From Bacteroidales bacterium UBA2861 (GTDB lineage Bacteria; Bacteroidota; Bacteroidia; Bacteroidales; UBA932), in contig DEFD01000004.1 in the NCBI GenBank assembly GCA_002350615.1, positions 368 to 31,971 of the forward strand: a stretch of DNA of 31,604 nucleotides, given 5' to 3'. This document shows, in pieces, positions 1 to 9,397 of this stretch; within the stretch, counting starts at the first letter, position 1, and each line of letters opens with the position of its first letter. The translations under genes and the position numbers were made by a program. Below the pieces are notes generated by a model. It made no database searches. It was given only the letters and a program-made list of their open reading frames with translations, and had not been told where the DNA came from.

Positions 1-737
1 ATATCCAGCGCGTTAGTGAAGAAAATGAACTTTCGTTGCTCCTCTTCATCCCAGTAGGTAATGCGTCTGATCCTCTCAGGATACTTGCCTCGGACGACGA
101 AGTAAGCTACGATGACATTGATCCGATACAATCTTTCGAAGTCGTTGTAACCGCGGTCGAAGATGTAGAACGAGTTCTCTTCATACGGAATAACGTCCAT
201 CGCATTCATGTCGTTGACCCTTGCTTCCGTTATGTGGAAGAATGTTGGAATAGAAGTCTCAAGGTCGTACAACGTATGTACTTTGATACCTCCTTTTCGC
301 TGGTTCTTCCGGAAGATGGCCCACTTGAATCTTTCCAGGCAAAGCTCGATAGTCGTTGAATCAAAGGCATATACGTTACCTCCAAGCTTGAAGATATCGG
401 TCGCCCGGCACTTCCGAGCCTCAGCAACAACCTGATAAGCGAACTCCTCGAAGATGCGATAATCTCGATTGTTGTTTGCCTTGGAAAGGTTGCTACGAGT
501 TACAAATTTACCAAACCCGAGGTGGGTCGCTTTAGAGGCGTGCGCTTGTGTTGCAAGCACCACATCCCTGAGGCTTTCCCTTCCCGATAGCTGACCAAAC
601 ATAAGCGTTGCAAGCTGATTATAGCAAGTGAACTGCTTCACGTATTTGTCACCATCGTTTTTCCTCGCCAGGTAGTTGAAATCGTTCCGATCAAGGAAGT
701 CTAAAAGCTGAGAGAACACGTATTTTCCTTTATTCAT
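1..737 (-). CDS. IS4-family (DUF4372-type) transposase, partial at the window edge, probably internally deleted
   Basis: An open frame starts at an ATG at 737 (an in-frame stop lies just upstream) and runs 245 codons off the left edge. The N-terminus (MNKGKYVFSQLLDF) and the later blocks CYNQLATLMFGQLSGRESL and FRKNQRKGGIKVHTLYDL match the DUF4372 plus DDE transposases common in Bacteroidetes. The first two catalytic aspartates are probably in AFDSTTI and IFDRGYNDF; the catalytic Glu would lie past the edge. After AYFVVR the sequence passes straight to GKYPERIRRITYWDEEE. From memory, relatives carry roughly 35 extra residues at this point, so an in-frame deletion near 87-92 is likely and the enzyme may be inactive. 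The gene is divergent from the surface operon at 918. The family call is firm; the deletion is inferred. Confidence 0.88.
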   Translation of the reverse strand, partial: MNKGKYVFSQLLDFLDRNDFNYLARKNDGDKYVKQFTCYNQLATLMFGQLSGRESLRDVVLATQAHASKATHLGFGKFVTRSNLSKANNNRDYRIFEEFAYQVVAEARKCRATDIFKLGGNVYAFDSTTIELCLERFKWAIFRKNQRKGGIKVHTLYDLETSIPTFFHITEARVNDMNAMDVIPYEENSFYIFDRGYNDFERLYRINVIVAYFVVRGKYPERIRRITYWDEEEQRKFIFFTNALD

Positions 738-917
738 GTGCCATTCTACGATAGTCTGGCAAAGATAAATTCAAATCGGTTGACTCCAAAAACCTTTGTA
801 ATTACCTAACTTTCAATATTTTCAAAGAACTTTTATGTTTTTTTAGTGGACACTAATGTTTGCAGTCTATAAAAGTAAACATTTATGCCCTGATATATGC
901 CCTGATAACCAATCGAT
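738..917. other. Divergent intergenic region between the transposase and the surface operon
   Basis: This 180-bp AT-rich gap must contain the outer end of the insertion sequence and whatever promoter drives the nine-gene operon. A 14-bp palindrome (TTAGTG-GA-CACTAA) lies at 843-856, and a perfect 12-bp tandem repeat at 884-907 abuts the start of the first gene. I could not fix the IS boundary. No confident Bacteroidetes promoter (TTTG, about 20 nt, TAnnTTTG) is visible; the nearest -7-like words (TAACTTTC at 807 and TAATGTTTG at 854) are imperfect. Confidence 0.5.
884..907. repeat. Perfect 12-bp tandem direct repeat upstream of the surface operon
   Basis: TATGCCCTGATA occurs twice back to back (884-895 and 896-907) and ends 10 nt before the ATG at 918. 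It could be a regulator-binding site, a slippage product in the leader, or chance. The sequence alone does not decide. Confidence 0.8.
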
Positions 918-3539
918 ATGGCGTATCAAACAAAATGGACGGTTTTAAAGGCTCTTCTTGCATTGGCCCTGGCATTTGCCGGCTCCTGCACGGAAGACAA
1001 GACGGATTTGGCAAAAGGGAGTGAAGACGGGCAGGAGACAGTAATCCCACTTGTCCCGGATGGTGGAATGGTCCGTTTCAGGCTTGAGGTCGACAAGTCA
1101 GGCCTGGGCAGCGTCTTGTTGGGTGCGGGCCACATAATTACCGAGCAAGACCAGGTATATGTCAATTCAGCAGCTTATCAGCCGTTCATCGATGATGACG
1201 GGACAGCCTGGCTCGAAGTCCCAGAATCCGAATCATCTGTTTACAGGATGTTTTTCCGCCCGGCCGGCTCGGCACGCTGGTTCTCTGATGGCGCGGGGGA
1301 TAGCCCTTTGAGGAGCCTGATTGTCCCGTTCTCTCAGTTCTACGCTTCCACTGTCGAGGGGCTGGATTCCTATCCAATGTACGGGGAGTATTCGGAATCC
1401 ACAGGAGACCGTATCGTTTTCAAGGATGTACTTTCTGCCCTGGATATAACCATTAAGGGGAGTGCCGCTGTCGCTTCGGTCAATCTTCACTCAAAAGCGG
1501 GCGCCGACGGTGGGGTATCAAGGCTGGGAGGTATCGCAGACTACTCATTGCCGGAAGGATATGTTCTGGAGAACGGCCCGGATTTCATCAATCTGAATTG
1601 CACTTCGGGCGGAACAGGTGTCCGCATTACTTCTTCCGGAAAGCATTTTTACATTCTTCTGCCGAAAGGCGATTATTCGGAAGGCTTCACTCTTACCGTT
1701 TCCGATATGGAGCACAAAGGGCAGACATTCGATATCGCCCCGTTCGGGATTGAGGCGGGAGAAGTGAAGTCTTTCTCTTTCAATTATTCTCCGGATCCGT
1801 CACTTTACTTTTTCGAACATTTCGACAATTTCGTCTGGGGAGCCAATGTGTCCGGCAACCCGGATGCCGGTGCATGGACTCCTGTCTCCGTGGATGATTC
1901 AGGAACCTTGAGTGGATATGAAGAAGACCTGGCCGTTTCTGGGGCGTCCATTCCGGGAGGCCAGATTATCCAGGCGAACTGGGCCACGGTGAGCGGATGG
2001 ACCGTCGGTGAAAGGCCGAGCGTTAGCAAGTCCTATGTCCAAAGCCGGAATATCGCTGATTATGCATACCTGTATCGATGTCAGGAGTATCAGGGGTGCG
2101 TTAGTTGCGGTGCCGGGGACGAAGTCAGGGGAGTGGTCCAGCCGGCCACGTTCTCACGGCTCAGGGATGGCATCTATGACCTGACGGTTTCCTATGACAT
2201 CTGTTTCCGGTACGGCACGGGAGATACTTTCCTTGCAAAGGTGAGTGGCAGCGGCATAGTTACTGAGGTAACGGTAGATGGTCAGCCGGTGCTTCTCGAT
2301 GACGGACTTGAAGGCAACAATACGTATAACCATTCTTTCGTGAACAATTGCACGCTCGACCGTGGGGACCTCAAGGCCCCCACCCTTCCTGACTATTCGG
2401 ACGGATGGCATCATGTCGAGATGAGGATCGTGAATGTGAACGAAAAAACATCCCTCGGGCTGTGGGGCGCAGATGCCGGAAACAGTATCAAGCACGGCTT
2501 TTTCTTGGATAATCTGGAAATCAGGGCATTCAGGCACGAAGGGCCCGGCCGGAAACTGCGGGTTCTGCTTTTCAACATACAGAACGGAATGTGGTCCGAC
2601 CAAGGGAATAACTTCGATAATTTCGTTGCCTTCGTCAACAAGTACGCCCCGGACGTATGCGTATTCTGTGAATCGCAGAGCATTTACAGGACAGGCACGT
2701 CGACGGCCGTGAGCGACAGCGAATGGCAACTCTTTACCGGCATGAGGTCTTCCAGGAGCAATACGGATGCGTCTTCGGCCCTGACTGATCCCAAGTGGGC
2801 GGCCCTTGCCGCGCGATGGGGCCATTCCTATCACGCAATCAGCGGCTACCGCGACAATTATCCGCAGGTAATAACATCCAGTCTTCCCATTGAAACGGTG
2901 AAAAGGATCGTTCAGTGCTCAGGTTCCGGAGAATATGTCCAGCATGGCGCCGGGCATTTCCGGGTGGAAGCGTTCGGGAAAACGGTCAATATCGTCACCT
3001 GCCATCTCTGGCCACAGAAATTCTGGCCGGGGCGCAACACTGAAGCCAGTGCGGCCGCATACGAAGGGCGGGATTTCCAGAAGATTGAGGCCCAGAGCAT
3101 TATGGCAAAGACCATCAATGCTTATCCTGATCAGGAAGATTGGCTGCTGATGGGTGATACAAATGCCATTTCTCCCATTGACGAGCCGTACTACGACTAT
3201 AATGAATTGTATCAGGATATCAAGGAAAAGTGGATGTATGCACATCGTGTATTCAGGTCCGAAGATTATGCCCATCGCCTTTACGATATGATAAGGGAGG
3301 GGGCAGGCAGCCCATATATCGGCGGACGTTTCATTTCATCCACCGGAGGTGGCGGGCGTATTGACATCATGTATGGCTCCGAGTCCATGCGCGCCCGGGT
3401 TACGACCCTGGCGACATCTATCAATGATACCTGGAGCACAGTAACATCCAACCCGCTGCTGGATCCGGAATCCGAAAGCCATTTCTCCGATCCGTCCGAC
3501 CACAGGCCGGTTTACGTGGAATTTGATATGTCGAAATGA
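918..3539 (+). CDS. Surface lipoprotein with C-terminal endonuclease/exonuclease/phosphatase (EEP) domain
   Basis: An 873-residue protein with a lipoprotein signal peptide (AFAGSC, lipidated Cys about residue 24). Residues about 45-295 resemble a fimbrillin/Mfa-type beta domain. Residues about 300-540 look like a jelly-roll/adhesin module beginning FFEHFDNFVWG. Residues about 545-873 form a Mg-dependent EEP-fold domain. The expected active-site set is present: N553 (LLFNIQNG), E585 (FCESQ), H696 (TCHLW), D747 and N749 (MGDTNA), D816 (GRIDIM) and D861-H862 (SDHRP). Family members cleave phosphodiester or phosphoester bonds in nucleic acids, inositol phosphates or sphingomyelin; the substrate cannot be read here. 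It is the first gene of the operon and overlaps the next by ATGA. Surface exposure is inferred from the lipoprotein signal and the SusCD neighbours. Confidence 0.88.
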   Translation: MAYQTKWTVLKALLALALAFAGSCTEDKTDLAKGSEDGQETVIPLVPDGGMVRFRLEVDKSGLGSVLLGAGHIITEQDQVYVNSAAYQPFIDDDGTAWLEVPESESSVYRMFFRPAGSARWFSDGAGDSPLRSLIVPFSQFYASTVEGLDSYPMYGEYSESTGDRIVFKDVLSALDITIKGSAAVASVNLHSKAGADGGVSRLGGIADYSLPEGYVLENGPDFINLNCTSGGTGVRITSSGKHFYILLPKGDYSEGFTLTVSDMEHKGQTFDIAPFGIEAGEVKSFSFNYSPDPSLYFFEHFDNFVWGANVSGNPDAGAWTPVSVDDSGTLSGYEEDLAVSGASIPGGQIIQANWATVSGWTVGERPSVSKSYVQSRNIADYAYLYRCQEYQGCVSCGAGDEVRGVVQPATFSRLRDGIYDLTVSYDICFRYGTGDTFLAKVSGSGIVTEVTVDGQPVLLDDGLEGNNTYNHSFVNNCTLDRGDLKAPTLPDYSDGWHHVEMRIVNVNEKTSLGLWGADAGNSIKHGFFLDNLEIRAFRHEGPGRKLRVLLFNIQNGMWSDQGNNFDNFVAFVNKYAPDVCVFCESQSIYRTGTSTAVSDSEWQLFTGMRSSRSNTDASSALTDPKWAALAARWGHSYHAISGYRDNYPQVITSSLPIETVKRIVQCSGSGEYVQHGAGHFRVEAFGKTVNIVTCHLWPQKFWPGRNTEASAAAYEGRDFQKIEAQSIMAKTINAYPDQEDWLLMGDTNAISPIDEPYYDYNELYQDIKEKWMYAHRVFRSEDYAHRLYDMIREGAGSPYIGGRFISSTGGGGRIDIMYGSESMRARVTTLATSINDTWSTVTSNPLLDPESESHFSDPSDHRPVYVEFDMSK

Positions 3540-4792
3540 TAATGAGAATACTGACCCCATATTGTCTTTTGCTTTCCTTGATGCTCGCAGTCTCCTGCCA
3601 TGGAGATGATCCGAATGCGGAGAGGAAGGAATACATCAGGGTGTATGCAGGAGTGTCGGACAAGGAGCCTTTGGCCTCGGCATGGCTTCCGGTTCGCGGT
3701 GGCAGTACGGATCTGTATGTTAAGAGCAATGTTTCATTCTCTGCAAAATGGCAGGACGGCAATGTGCCTGCGTGGGCGTCGATTACGGGACCGGTCCCTG
3801 TCGGGGACAAATGGTGGAAAATAACAGTCTCGGCAGACAGCCTTTCAAAAGAAGTGTCGTATGTGCGGCGTACCGGCGTACTCATGCTGACTGCTCCGGA
3901 AATATATCTGGGCAATTATTTCGTGTTGCACCAGGGACTTCAGCCAAGGATTTCCTGCGACTTCTCCTGGCTTTCCGGTTCTCAGAAACCGAATGAAACA
4001 GTGAATGACGTCCAGTATGACAACTGGTCCAATTCGTGGAAAGGCAAAGGATTCACTTCCAGCCTGATCGAAGGCCAGGAGGGTGTTTGGGTATACAGCA
4101 AAGAAGGTTATGTGAAACTTGGAAACAGCGAGGGCGTGGGGGCGGATCTGCTGACACCCCATACTGGTGCATTCCAATATGATTCACTTCTTGTGCTTTC
4201 TTTCAAGGCGGTTGTACAGAACGGTGCTTCGATAGGCAATTTCTATGGTACCACGGACCCGGTGGAACAGGGAGGCGAGACCGGCAGTCACGATAATCCT
4301 GATGATCCCGGGAATGATCCCGATCCGGGCTCATCTTCAGGCACGGAGCCTATAACCCCTATGTCGGTAGTTGGAACCCCGCATCCGCGCACGCAGGGCG
4401 AGGATCCGGATGGTGTCGACAACAACTCCCTTACCGTAGAAGTGACAGGTGGAGGGGTCATACGGGATTATGCTTCTCAGGGCCGGACTTCCATTAAGTT
4501 CAATCTCACCACCTACGACAGGAAGAGCCCTGCTTATCCGGCGGATATTTTCCGCGATGCGGCATACCTCGTGTTTATCTGCAGTACGCCATCCAACCCC
4601 ATCGGCCCGAACACGACCGTCAGGTTTATCGCCGGGGATATGTCCGGGAATGCATCTGCAGTTTGCAGCCGTATATTTATCGACGATATTTATGTTTATC
4701 GTACTAATCCTGCCCAGGACGAGGACATCTTCGTCCTGAACGATGGCCGGAGCGGACGGGATCTGGTGTTGGGAGGCACCTCCGGAGAATGA
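3536..4792 (+). CDS. Surface lipoprotein with BACON-like and jelly-roll-like segments
   Basis: A 418-residue protein with a lipoprotein signal peptide ending LAVSC (Cys about 21). Residues about 35-130 resemble a BACON-type beta-sandwich (RGGSTDLYVKSNVSFSAKW, ending VLHQG). The rest looks like one beta-sandwich split by a Gly/Asp/Pro/Ser-rich linker at about residues 240-275 (contains DNPDDPGNDPDPG). The strands before the linker end in LLVLSFKA, and the strands after it end in RIFIDDIYVYRT, as in jelly-roll adhesin modules. No catalytic motif is visible. The start at 3536 overlaps the upstream stop by 4 nt; a second ATG lies at 3542. It overlaps the SusC gene by ATGA, so it is probably translationally coupled and may bind ligand or partners at the cell surface. 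Confidence 0.72.
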   Translation: MIMRILTPYCLLLSLMLAVSCHGDDPNAERKEYIRVYAGVSDKEPLASAWLPVRGGSTDLYVKSNVSFSAKWQDGNVPAWASITGPVPVGDKWWKITVSADSLSKEVSYVRRTGVLMLTAPEIYLGNYFVLHQGLQPRISCDFSWLSGSQKPNETVNDVQYDNWSNSWKGKGFTSSLIEGQEGVWVYSKEGYVKLGNSEGVGADLLTPHTGAFQYDSLLVLSFKAVVQNGASIGNFYGTTDPVEQGGETGSHDNPDDPGNDPDPGSSSGTEPITPMSVVGTPHPRTQGEDPDGVDNNSLTVEVTGGGVIRDYASQGRTSIKFNLTTYDRKSPAYPADIFRDAAYLVFICSTPSNPIGPNTTVRFIAGDMSGNASAVCSRIFIDDIYVYRTNPAQDEDIFVLNDGRSGRDLVLGGTSGE

Positions 4793-7700
4793 TGAAAAAA
4801 CTATTTGCATTTGCCCTGCTATTCTTGCAGTTGGCCGCATTCGCACAGAAAAAGACTGTGACGGGAACTGTGCTCGACGACGAAAAGCTTCCCCTTATCG
4901 GCGCGTCCGTAATGATAGGCAAGGATGCTTCCACCGGCGTGATCACGGACCTTGACGGCCGCTTCAGCATCAAGGCCTCGGCTTCGGATGTTCTCACCTT
5001 CAGTTTTATCGGTTTCGCCGACCAACAGATTAAAGTTGGTGACAATACGGACATCACAGTTATTATGGCCCCGGACAGCAATGTCCTTGAAGATGCCGTC
5101 GTAATCGGTTACGGAACGGTCAAAAAGTCCGACCTTACCGGCGCGGTCGTGAATGTGAAGATGGGAGATTTGCGCGATTCACCTTCGCTTACAATTGACG
5201 GTGCCCTTCAGGGAAGGGTTGCCGGCGCCGACTTCATGTCGACCGACGGCGCTCCGGGCTCCACTTCCACGATCCGAATCCGAGGAACCCGTTCCATAAC
5301 GGCATCCAACGAACCGCTGATCGTAGTGGACGGAGTGATGGACGCGATAAGCGACCTCGGCGACATCAATCCTGACGATATCGCTTCCATATCGGTCCTT
5401 AAAGACGCTTCATCCACTGCAATTTACGGAAGCCGCGGCGCTAACGGCGTTATCATCATCACCACCAAACAGGGCAGCGGAACCGCAGGGAAACCGAACA
5501 TTTCGTTCAAGGCGGATGCGGGCATTGCCGTTTTGCCGTCCGGGCTGGATATCATGAATGCCTCGGAATTCGCCATGTACCGCAACGACTACGCCTACTT
5601 CGGGGGAGACCCCTATCATCAGGGCGTGGGTGCGTCGTCTCCTCTTTCCGATTCGGCATATCCGGATCCCATGTCCCTGAAAGGAACGGACTGGATCAAG
5701 GAAATAACCCGTACGGCAGTTATCCAGAATTACGCGCTTTCCCTCTCGGGTAAGTCGGACGCATCCTCATATTATGCATCTTTCTCCTACAACGATACCC
5801 AGGGCATCATTCAGGACAGCGGACTCAAGCGTTTTACCGGCCGTGTCTCCATCGACAGGGATCTTTTCAAATGGATGAAAGTCGGCTATTCAGGCACCTA
5901 TACTTTCCGGCATCAGGATATGACCAAAGCTTCCATCGGTGGAACCTCATGGTGGAATGCGGCTCAATACCTTTCGCCCCTCATCAAGCCCGGTGATTCA
6001 GTGAACCCCCTGTACGGCGGAGGACAACGCATCAACACTCCGAGGATGCTGATCGACCTCAATACATATTACCGCGAATTCCACTCTACCAATCATTCCT
6101 TAAAACTGGATCTGAATCCTTTGCAGAACCTGAATATCAAGAGTACCCTTTCATATTATGTATTCCAGCGTCACTCATACCGTTATTATCCCGGGACCCT
6201 TCCGGCAAAAGGGGAGAGCCAGGGAGGCGATGCGTATCGCGAAGAATACGACAGTTTCTCCCTGTCGGATGAAACCACGGCGGGATACATATTCGACAAT
6301 CTCGGGCGTCATTCCCTAAATCTTCTGGGTGGTGTATCGGCATACAAATCCGGCAACCATAATTTCAACCTTTCCGGCTCCGGATATATGGACGATGCGG
6401 TAATGTGGAACAACATGAACGCCGTCATTGACAAGGAAACCTACAATGCGGGCACATCCTTTGCGGCCAAGACCAAGATGTCGTTCTTCGGCCGTGTGGA
6501 CTGGAACTATGACTCCCGTTATTATATAACCGCGACAGGCCGTTTCGACGGGGCGTCCAATTTTGCGGACAACCATAAGTGGGCGTTCTTTCCGTCCTGT
6601 GCTTTGAGATGGAATGCATCGAACGAGGAGTTCCTGAAAGATGTCGGCTGGATCAACGACCTGTCCCTGAGGGCCAGCGCTGGTTTGACCGGAAACGATG
6701 CAATCACCGAGTACCGCTCTCTCGCGGCTTTGTCGTCCACTACCTCCGGTTATATTTTCGACGAATCCCAGCCGGTGGCTTATTATCGTTCTCGTCTATC
6801 ATCCCCCAACCTTACATGGGAAAAGACGGCCCTGTACAATCTCGGTATTGACATGTCATTCCTTAAGGGGCGTATCAATCTTACCGGAGAGTGTTATTAC
6901 TCCAAGACCACGGACCTGCTCCTTACGGTTCAGATGGCAACCCAGACAGGTTATTCTTCAAGGTATGGCAATATCGGCGTGACATCCAACAAGGGGGTCG
7001 AACTATCGCTGGAAACCCAGAATATCGTCAAGAAGGACTTCAGCTGGTCCACGTCGTTCTCACTTTCCCACAATTCCCAGTTGGTGGAGGATATCGGTTC
7101 GGAGGATTTCGTGACCGCTTATTCTTCGCCTGGAAACAACCCTTATATGATGTACGGGTATGTCTCCGGCTATCCGCTCAATTCCCTTTGGGGATTCAAG
7201 TATGCCGGTGTCTGGCATAATCAGGATGAGATAAATGTCAATAATTATACAAAGACATACGCCAGCGCATCTTCCGCCAATCTGGGCTATGCAAAATATT
7301 ACGACATCAATCACGACGGAACCCTAAATCAGGACGACCTTGTATATCAGGGTAATGCTGACCCCTGGCTTTACGGCGGCTTGCAGAATACCTTCTATTG
7401 GAAGGGGTTCAAACTGGGCGTCTATGTTTCGTATTCGCTGGGAGGCAAAATCTACAATTTCTCGGAACTCTACATGGCCGGTTCGGTAAATACCAACCAG
7501 TACCGGTACATGCTCAATGCCTGGCATCCGGTCCGCAACCCCTGGTCTGACCTTCCGCGTGCCGGCAGCACCGATGTTTCGCTGCCGAGCGACTTCATGA
7601 TTTACGATGCTTCATACCTGCGGCTCAAGACGCTGTCGTTAAGCTACACTTTCGATTTCCAGAAGAAAATCAACTGGCTCAAGGACATAACTCTCACCGC

Positions 7701-7851
7701 AGTCTGCGATAATCTGTTCCTGCTTAAGAAATACAACGGTTTCGATCCGGATGTTTCCAGCAGCGGTACTTCATCCACTCTTCGCCGCGCCGATATAGGC
7801 GCTTATCCAAAATCCAGGAGTTTTACATTCAGCGTCCAAATAAGATATTAA
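4789..7851 (+). CDS. SusC/RagA-family TonB-dependent outer-membrane transporter
   Basis: A 1020-residue protein with a Sec signal peptide (cleavage near AFAQK). It has a carboxypeptidase-D regulatory-like domain at about residues 22-95 (VTGTVLDDEKLPLIGASV, DLDGRF). The SusC hallmark VVIGYGTVKKSDLTGAV follows at about 105, then the plug with IRIRGTRS and ALQGRVAG, and a long beta-barrel ending in an aromatic residue (FSVQIRY). Family members form a barrel that, with a SusD lid, imports oligomers using TonB energy. No extra N-terminal STN signalling domain is seen, so sensing through an anti-sigma factor at this transporter is unlikely. It overlaps the previous gene by 4 nt and is followed 1 nt later by susD. 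No glycoside hydrolase is nearby, so the cargo is not obviously a glycan. Confidence 0.96.
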   Translation: MMKKLFAFALLFLQLAAFAQKKTVTGTVLDDEKLPLIGASVMIGKDASTGVITDLDGRFSIKASASDVLTFSFIGFADQQIKVGDNTDITVIMAPDSNVLEDAVVIGYGTVKKSDLTGAVVNVKMGDLRDSPSLTIDGALQGRVAGADFMSTDGAPGSTSTIRIRGTRSITASNEPLIVVDGVMDAISDLGDINPDDIASISVLKDASSTAIYGSRGANGVIIITTKQGSGTAGKPNISFKADAGIAVLPSGLDIMNASEFAMYRNDYAYFGGDPYHQGVGASSPLSDSAYPDPMSLKGTDWIKEITRTAVIQNYALSLSGKSDASSYYASFSYNDTQGIIQDSGLKRFTGRVSIDRDLFKWMKVGYSGTYTFRHQDMTKASIGGTSWWNAAQYLSPLIKPGDSVNPLYGGGQRINTPRMLIDLNTYYREFHSTNHSLKLDLNPLQNLNIKSTLSYYVFQRHSYRYYPGTLPAKGESQGGDAYREEYDSFSLSDETTAGYIFDNLGRHSLNLLGGVSAYKSGNHNFNLSGSGYMDDAVMWNNMNAVIDKETYNAGTSFAAKTKMSFFGRVDWNYDSRYYITATGRFDGASNFADNHKWAFFPSCALRWNASNEEFLKDVGWINDLSLRASAGLTGNDAITEYRSLAALSSTTSGYIFDESQPVAYYRSRLSSPNLTWEKTALYNLGIDMSFLKGRINLTGECYYSKTTDLLLTVQMATQTGYSSRYGNIGVTSNKGVELSLETQNIVKKDFSWSTSFSLSHNSQLVEDIGSEDFVTAYSSPGNNPYMMYGYVSGYPLNSLWGFKYAGVWHNQDEINVNNYTKTYASASSANLGYAKYYDINHDGTLNQDDLVYQGNADPWLYGGLQNTFYWKGFKLGVYVSYSLGGKIYNFSELYMAGSVNTNQYRYMLNAWHPVRNPWSDLPRAGSTDVSLPSDFMIYDASYLRLKTLSLSYTFDFQKKINWLKDITLTAVCDNLFLLKKYNGFDPDVSSSGTSSTLRRADIGAYPKSRSFTFSVQIRY

Positions 7852-7852
7852 G

Positions 7853-9397
7853 ATGAAAAAATCAATCATAATAATACTTGCAGTTTTGAGCCTGGGTGTC
7901 TGTTCCTGCTCCCTTGTCGAGGATACTTCGTCCCTGTCCACTCCTGATAATTCTTTCCGCAATTTCCAGGAATGCCAGTCTTTGGTAAACGGCTGTTATA
8001 TCCCTCTCAAGTCCATATACACATTCACATATATGATAATCACGGAATGCCAGACCGACATCGCCCAGATTTATTCCGGAACGCTCGACTCCCGCCTGGA
8101 TGTTTCCCCGGCGCTTCCGCGTTTCGGCTCCACGGTCTGGACGCAGGGCTACCTTGGTGTCCAGCGCTGCAATTTCGTGATAGCAGGCGTAGAAAGTTCT
8201 CCGGGGATTTCCGAGGATCAGCGCAAGCAGCTTCTCTGTGAGGCCAAGGTCCTCCGCGCTTTCTATTATTATACGCTTACCTGTTTCTTCGGGAATGTAC
8301 CGTTCTATTTCGACGACGTCAAGGATAATGAAACCATGTTCCGGATAGCAGTACTTCCGAGGATGAGTGCTGTAGATACCCGGAAAGCCTGCATAGAAGA
8401 TCTTCAGGAGGCGGCTTCCGTCGTCCCCCAGACCAGGACTTCGGACAACACAGGCGCCAGGCTTGGAGCTTCCGCCGCCTGGATGATTGTCGCCAAGATG
8501 GCAATGTGGAATGCATCCAAGGACGATGCGTCCCAGTCTGAACACTGGTACACCGTGGCGGTGGAAGCGCTGGAACATCTGGAAAGCATTTACGGCGAGT
8601 TGTCGGATTATGATTTCGAATACAACGCCACGTTCCGTAACAAGAACACGCCGGAATCCATCCTTGAAATACAGCACATGTATGTGCAGGGAGGCTTGGA
8701 CTATACTTCCAACGTCGCGGCTATCTGCACGCCGACCTGCCGGAAAATAACCAATTCAGAAGGACTGGTCACGGGAGCGACTTTCGACGGCGTTACCATA
8801 CCGGAACTCGGGTACGAGTGCACGATCTGGACGGCAATGCGTCCTACGACATATTTCTGTCAGGGCCTCCAGACAAAACTCGGAAGGGACCTTCGGAAGA
8901 ATGTGAATATGGCGTGGTCGTACAACGGACAGAATTTCAACGACGTGGATACGCGGCCCTGGCCCGGGCCCAAGTTCTGGTGCCCTTACATGGTTACTAC
9001 GAAGGATGGAAACAATTACAAGGTTTTCCGCTATGCGGATGCGGTGCTAATGCTGTCCGAGTGCTGGTGTGCGCTCGGCGACAACGACAAGGCGATTGCA
9101 TATCTCAATAAGGTTCGTGCGCGCGCGGGCACTGGTGACTATGTGTTCCGCACGCAGGCCCGTCTTGTGGATGAAATCCGCAGTGAGCGGGCAAGGGAAC
9201 TGTTCGGAGAGTTCCAGCGCAAGTTCGATCTCGTCCGCTGGGGTATCTGGTATGACGCGGTTCAGGACAACAGTGACCACACCCCAATGAAAGAAAATGC
9301 GAGGCCCTGCCACGAGTATTATCCGATTCCCGATAAGGAAGTGACATATTCCAGATATAATCTGGATAACAATGAATACCGAAGATATGGTTTATAA
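7853..9397 (+). CDS. RagB/SusD-family nutrient-uptake lipoprotein
   Basis: A 514-residue protein with a lipoprotein signal peptide (LGVCSCS; the lipidated Cys is 17 or 19, 19 preferred). SusD features include SFRNFQECQSLVNGCY near the N-terminus, the helix-rich core with AKVLRAFYYYTLTCFFGNVPF, and the C-terminal FRYADAVLMLSECW, YLNKVRARAG and RSERARELFGEFQRKFDLVRW blocks. SusD proteins cap the SusC barrel and bind substrate at the surface. The ATG lies 1 nt after the susC stop, so the two are co-translated. A short overlap with the next gene continues the operon. The pairing is certain; the ligand is unknown. Confidence 0.96.
   Translation: MKKSIIIILAVLSLGVCSCSLVEDTSSLSTPDNSFRNFQECQSLVNGCYIPLKSIYTFTYMIITECQTDIAQIYSGTLDSRLDVSPALPRFGSTVWTQGYLGVQRCNFVIAGVESSPGISEDQRKQLLCEAKVLRAFYYYTLTCFFGNVPFYFDDVKDNETMFRIAVLPRMSAVDTRKACIEDLQEAASVVPQTRTSDNTGARLGASAAWMIVAKMAMWNASKDDASQSEHWYTVAVEALEHLESIYGELSDYDFEYNATFRNKNTPESILEIQHMYVQGGLDYTSNVAAICTPTCRKITNSEGLVTGATFDGVTIPELGYECTIWTAMRPTTYFCQGLQTKLGRDLRKNVNMAWSYNGQNFNDVDTRPWPGPKFWCPYMVTTKDGNNYKVFRYADAVLMLSECWCALGDNDKAIAYLNKVRARAGTGDYVFRTQARLVDEIRSERARELFGEFQRKFDLVRWGIWYDAVQDNSDHTPMKENARPCHEYYPIPDKEVTYSRYNLDNNEYRRYGL

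Noticed and set aside
36..435. Open frames on the plus strand at the left edge
   Set aside because: They lie opposite a well-supported minus-strand transposase frame.
2154..2834. A 226-codon minus-strand open frame
   Set aside because: It is antisense to the EEP lipoprotein gene, whose domain motifs are in the other frame; no protein features.
7862..8677. A 271-codon minus-strand open frame
   Set aside because: It is antisense to the SusD gene and has no recognisable motif.
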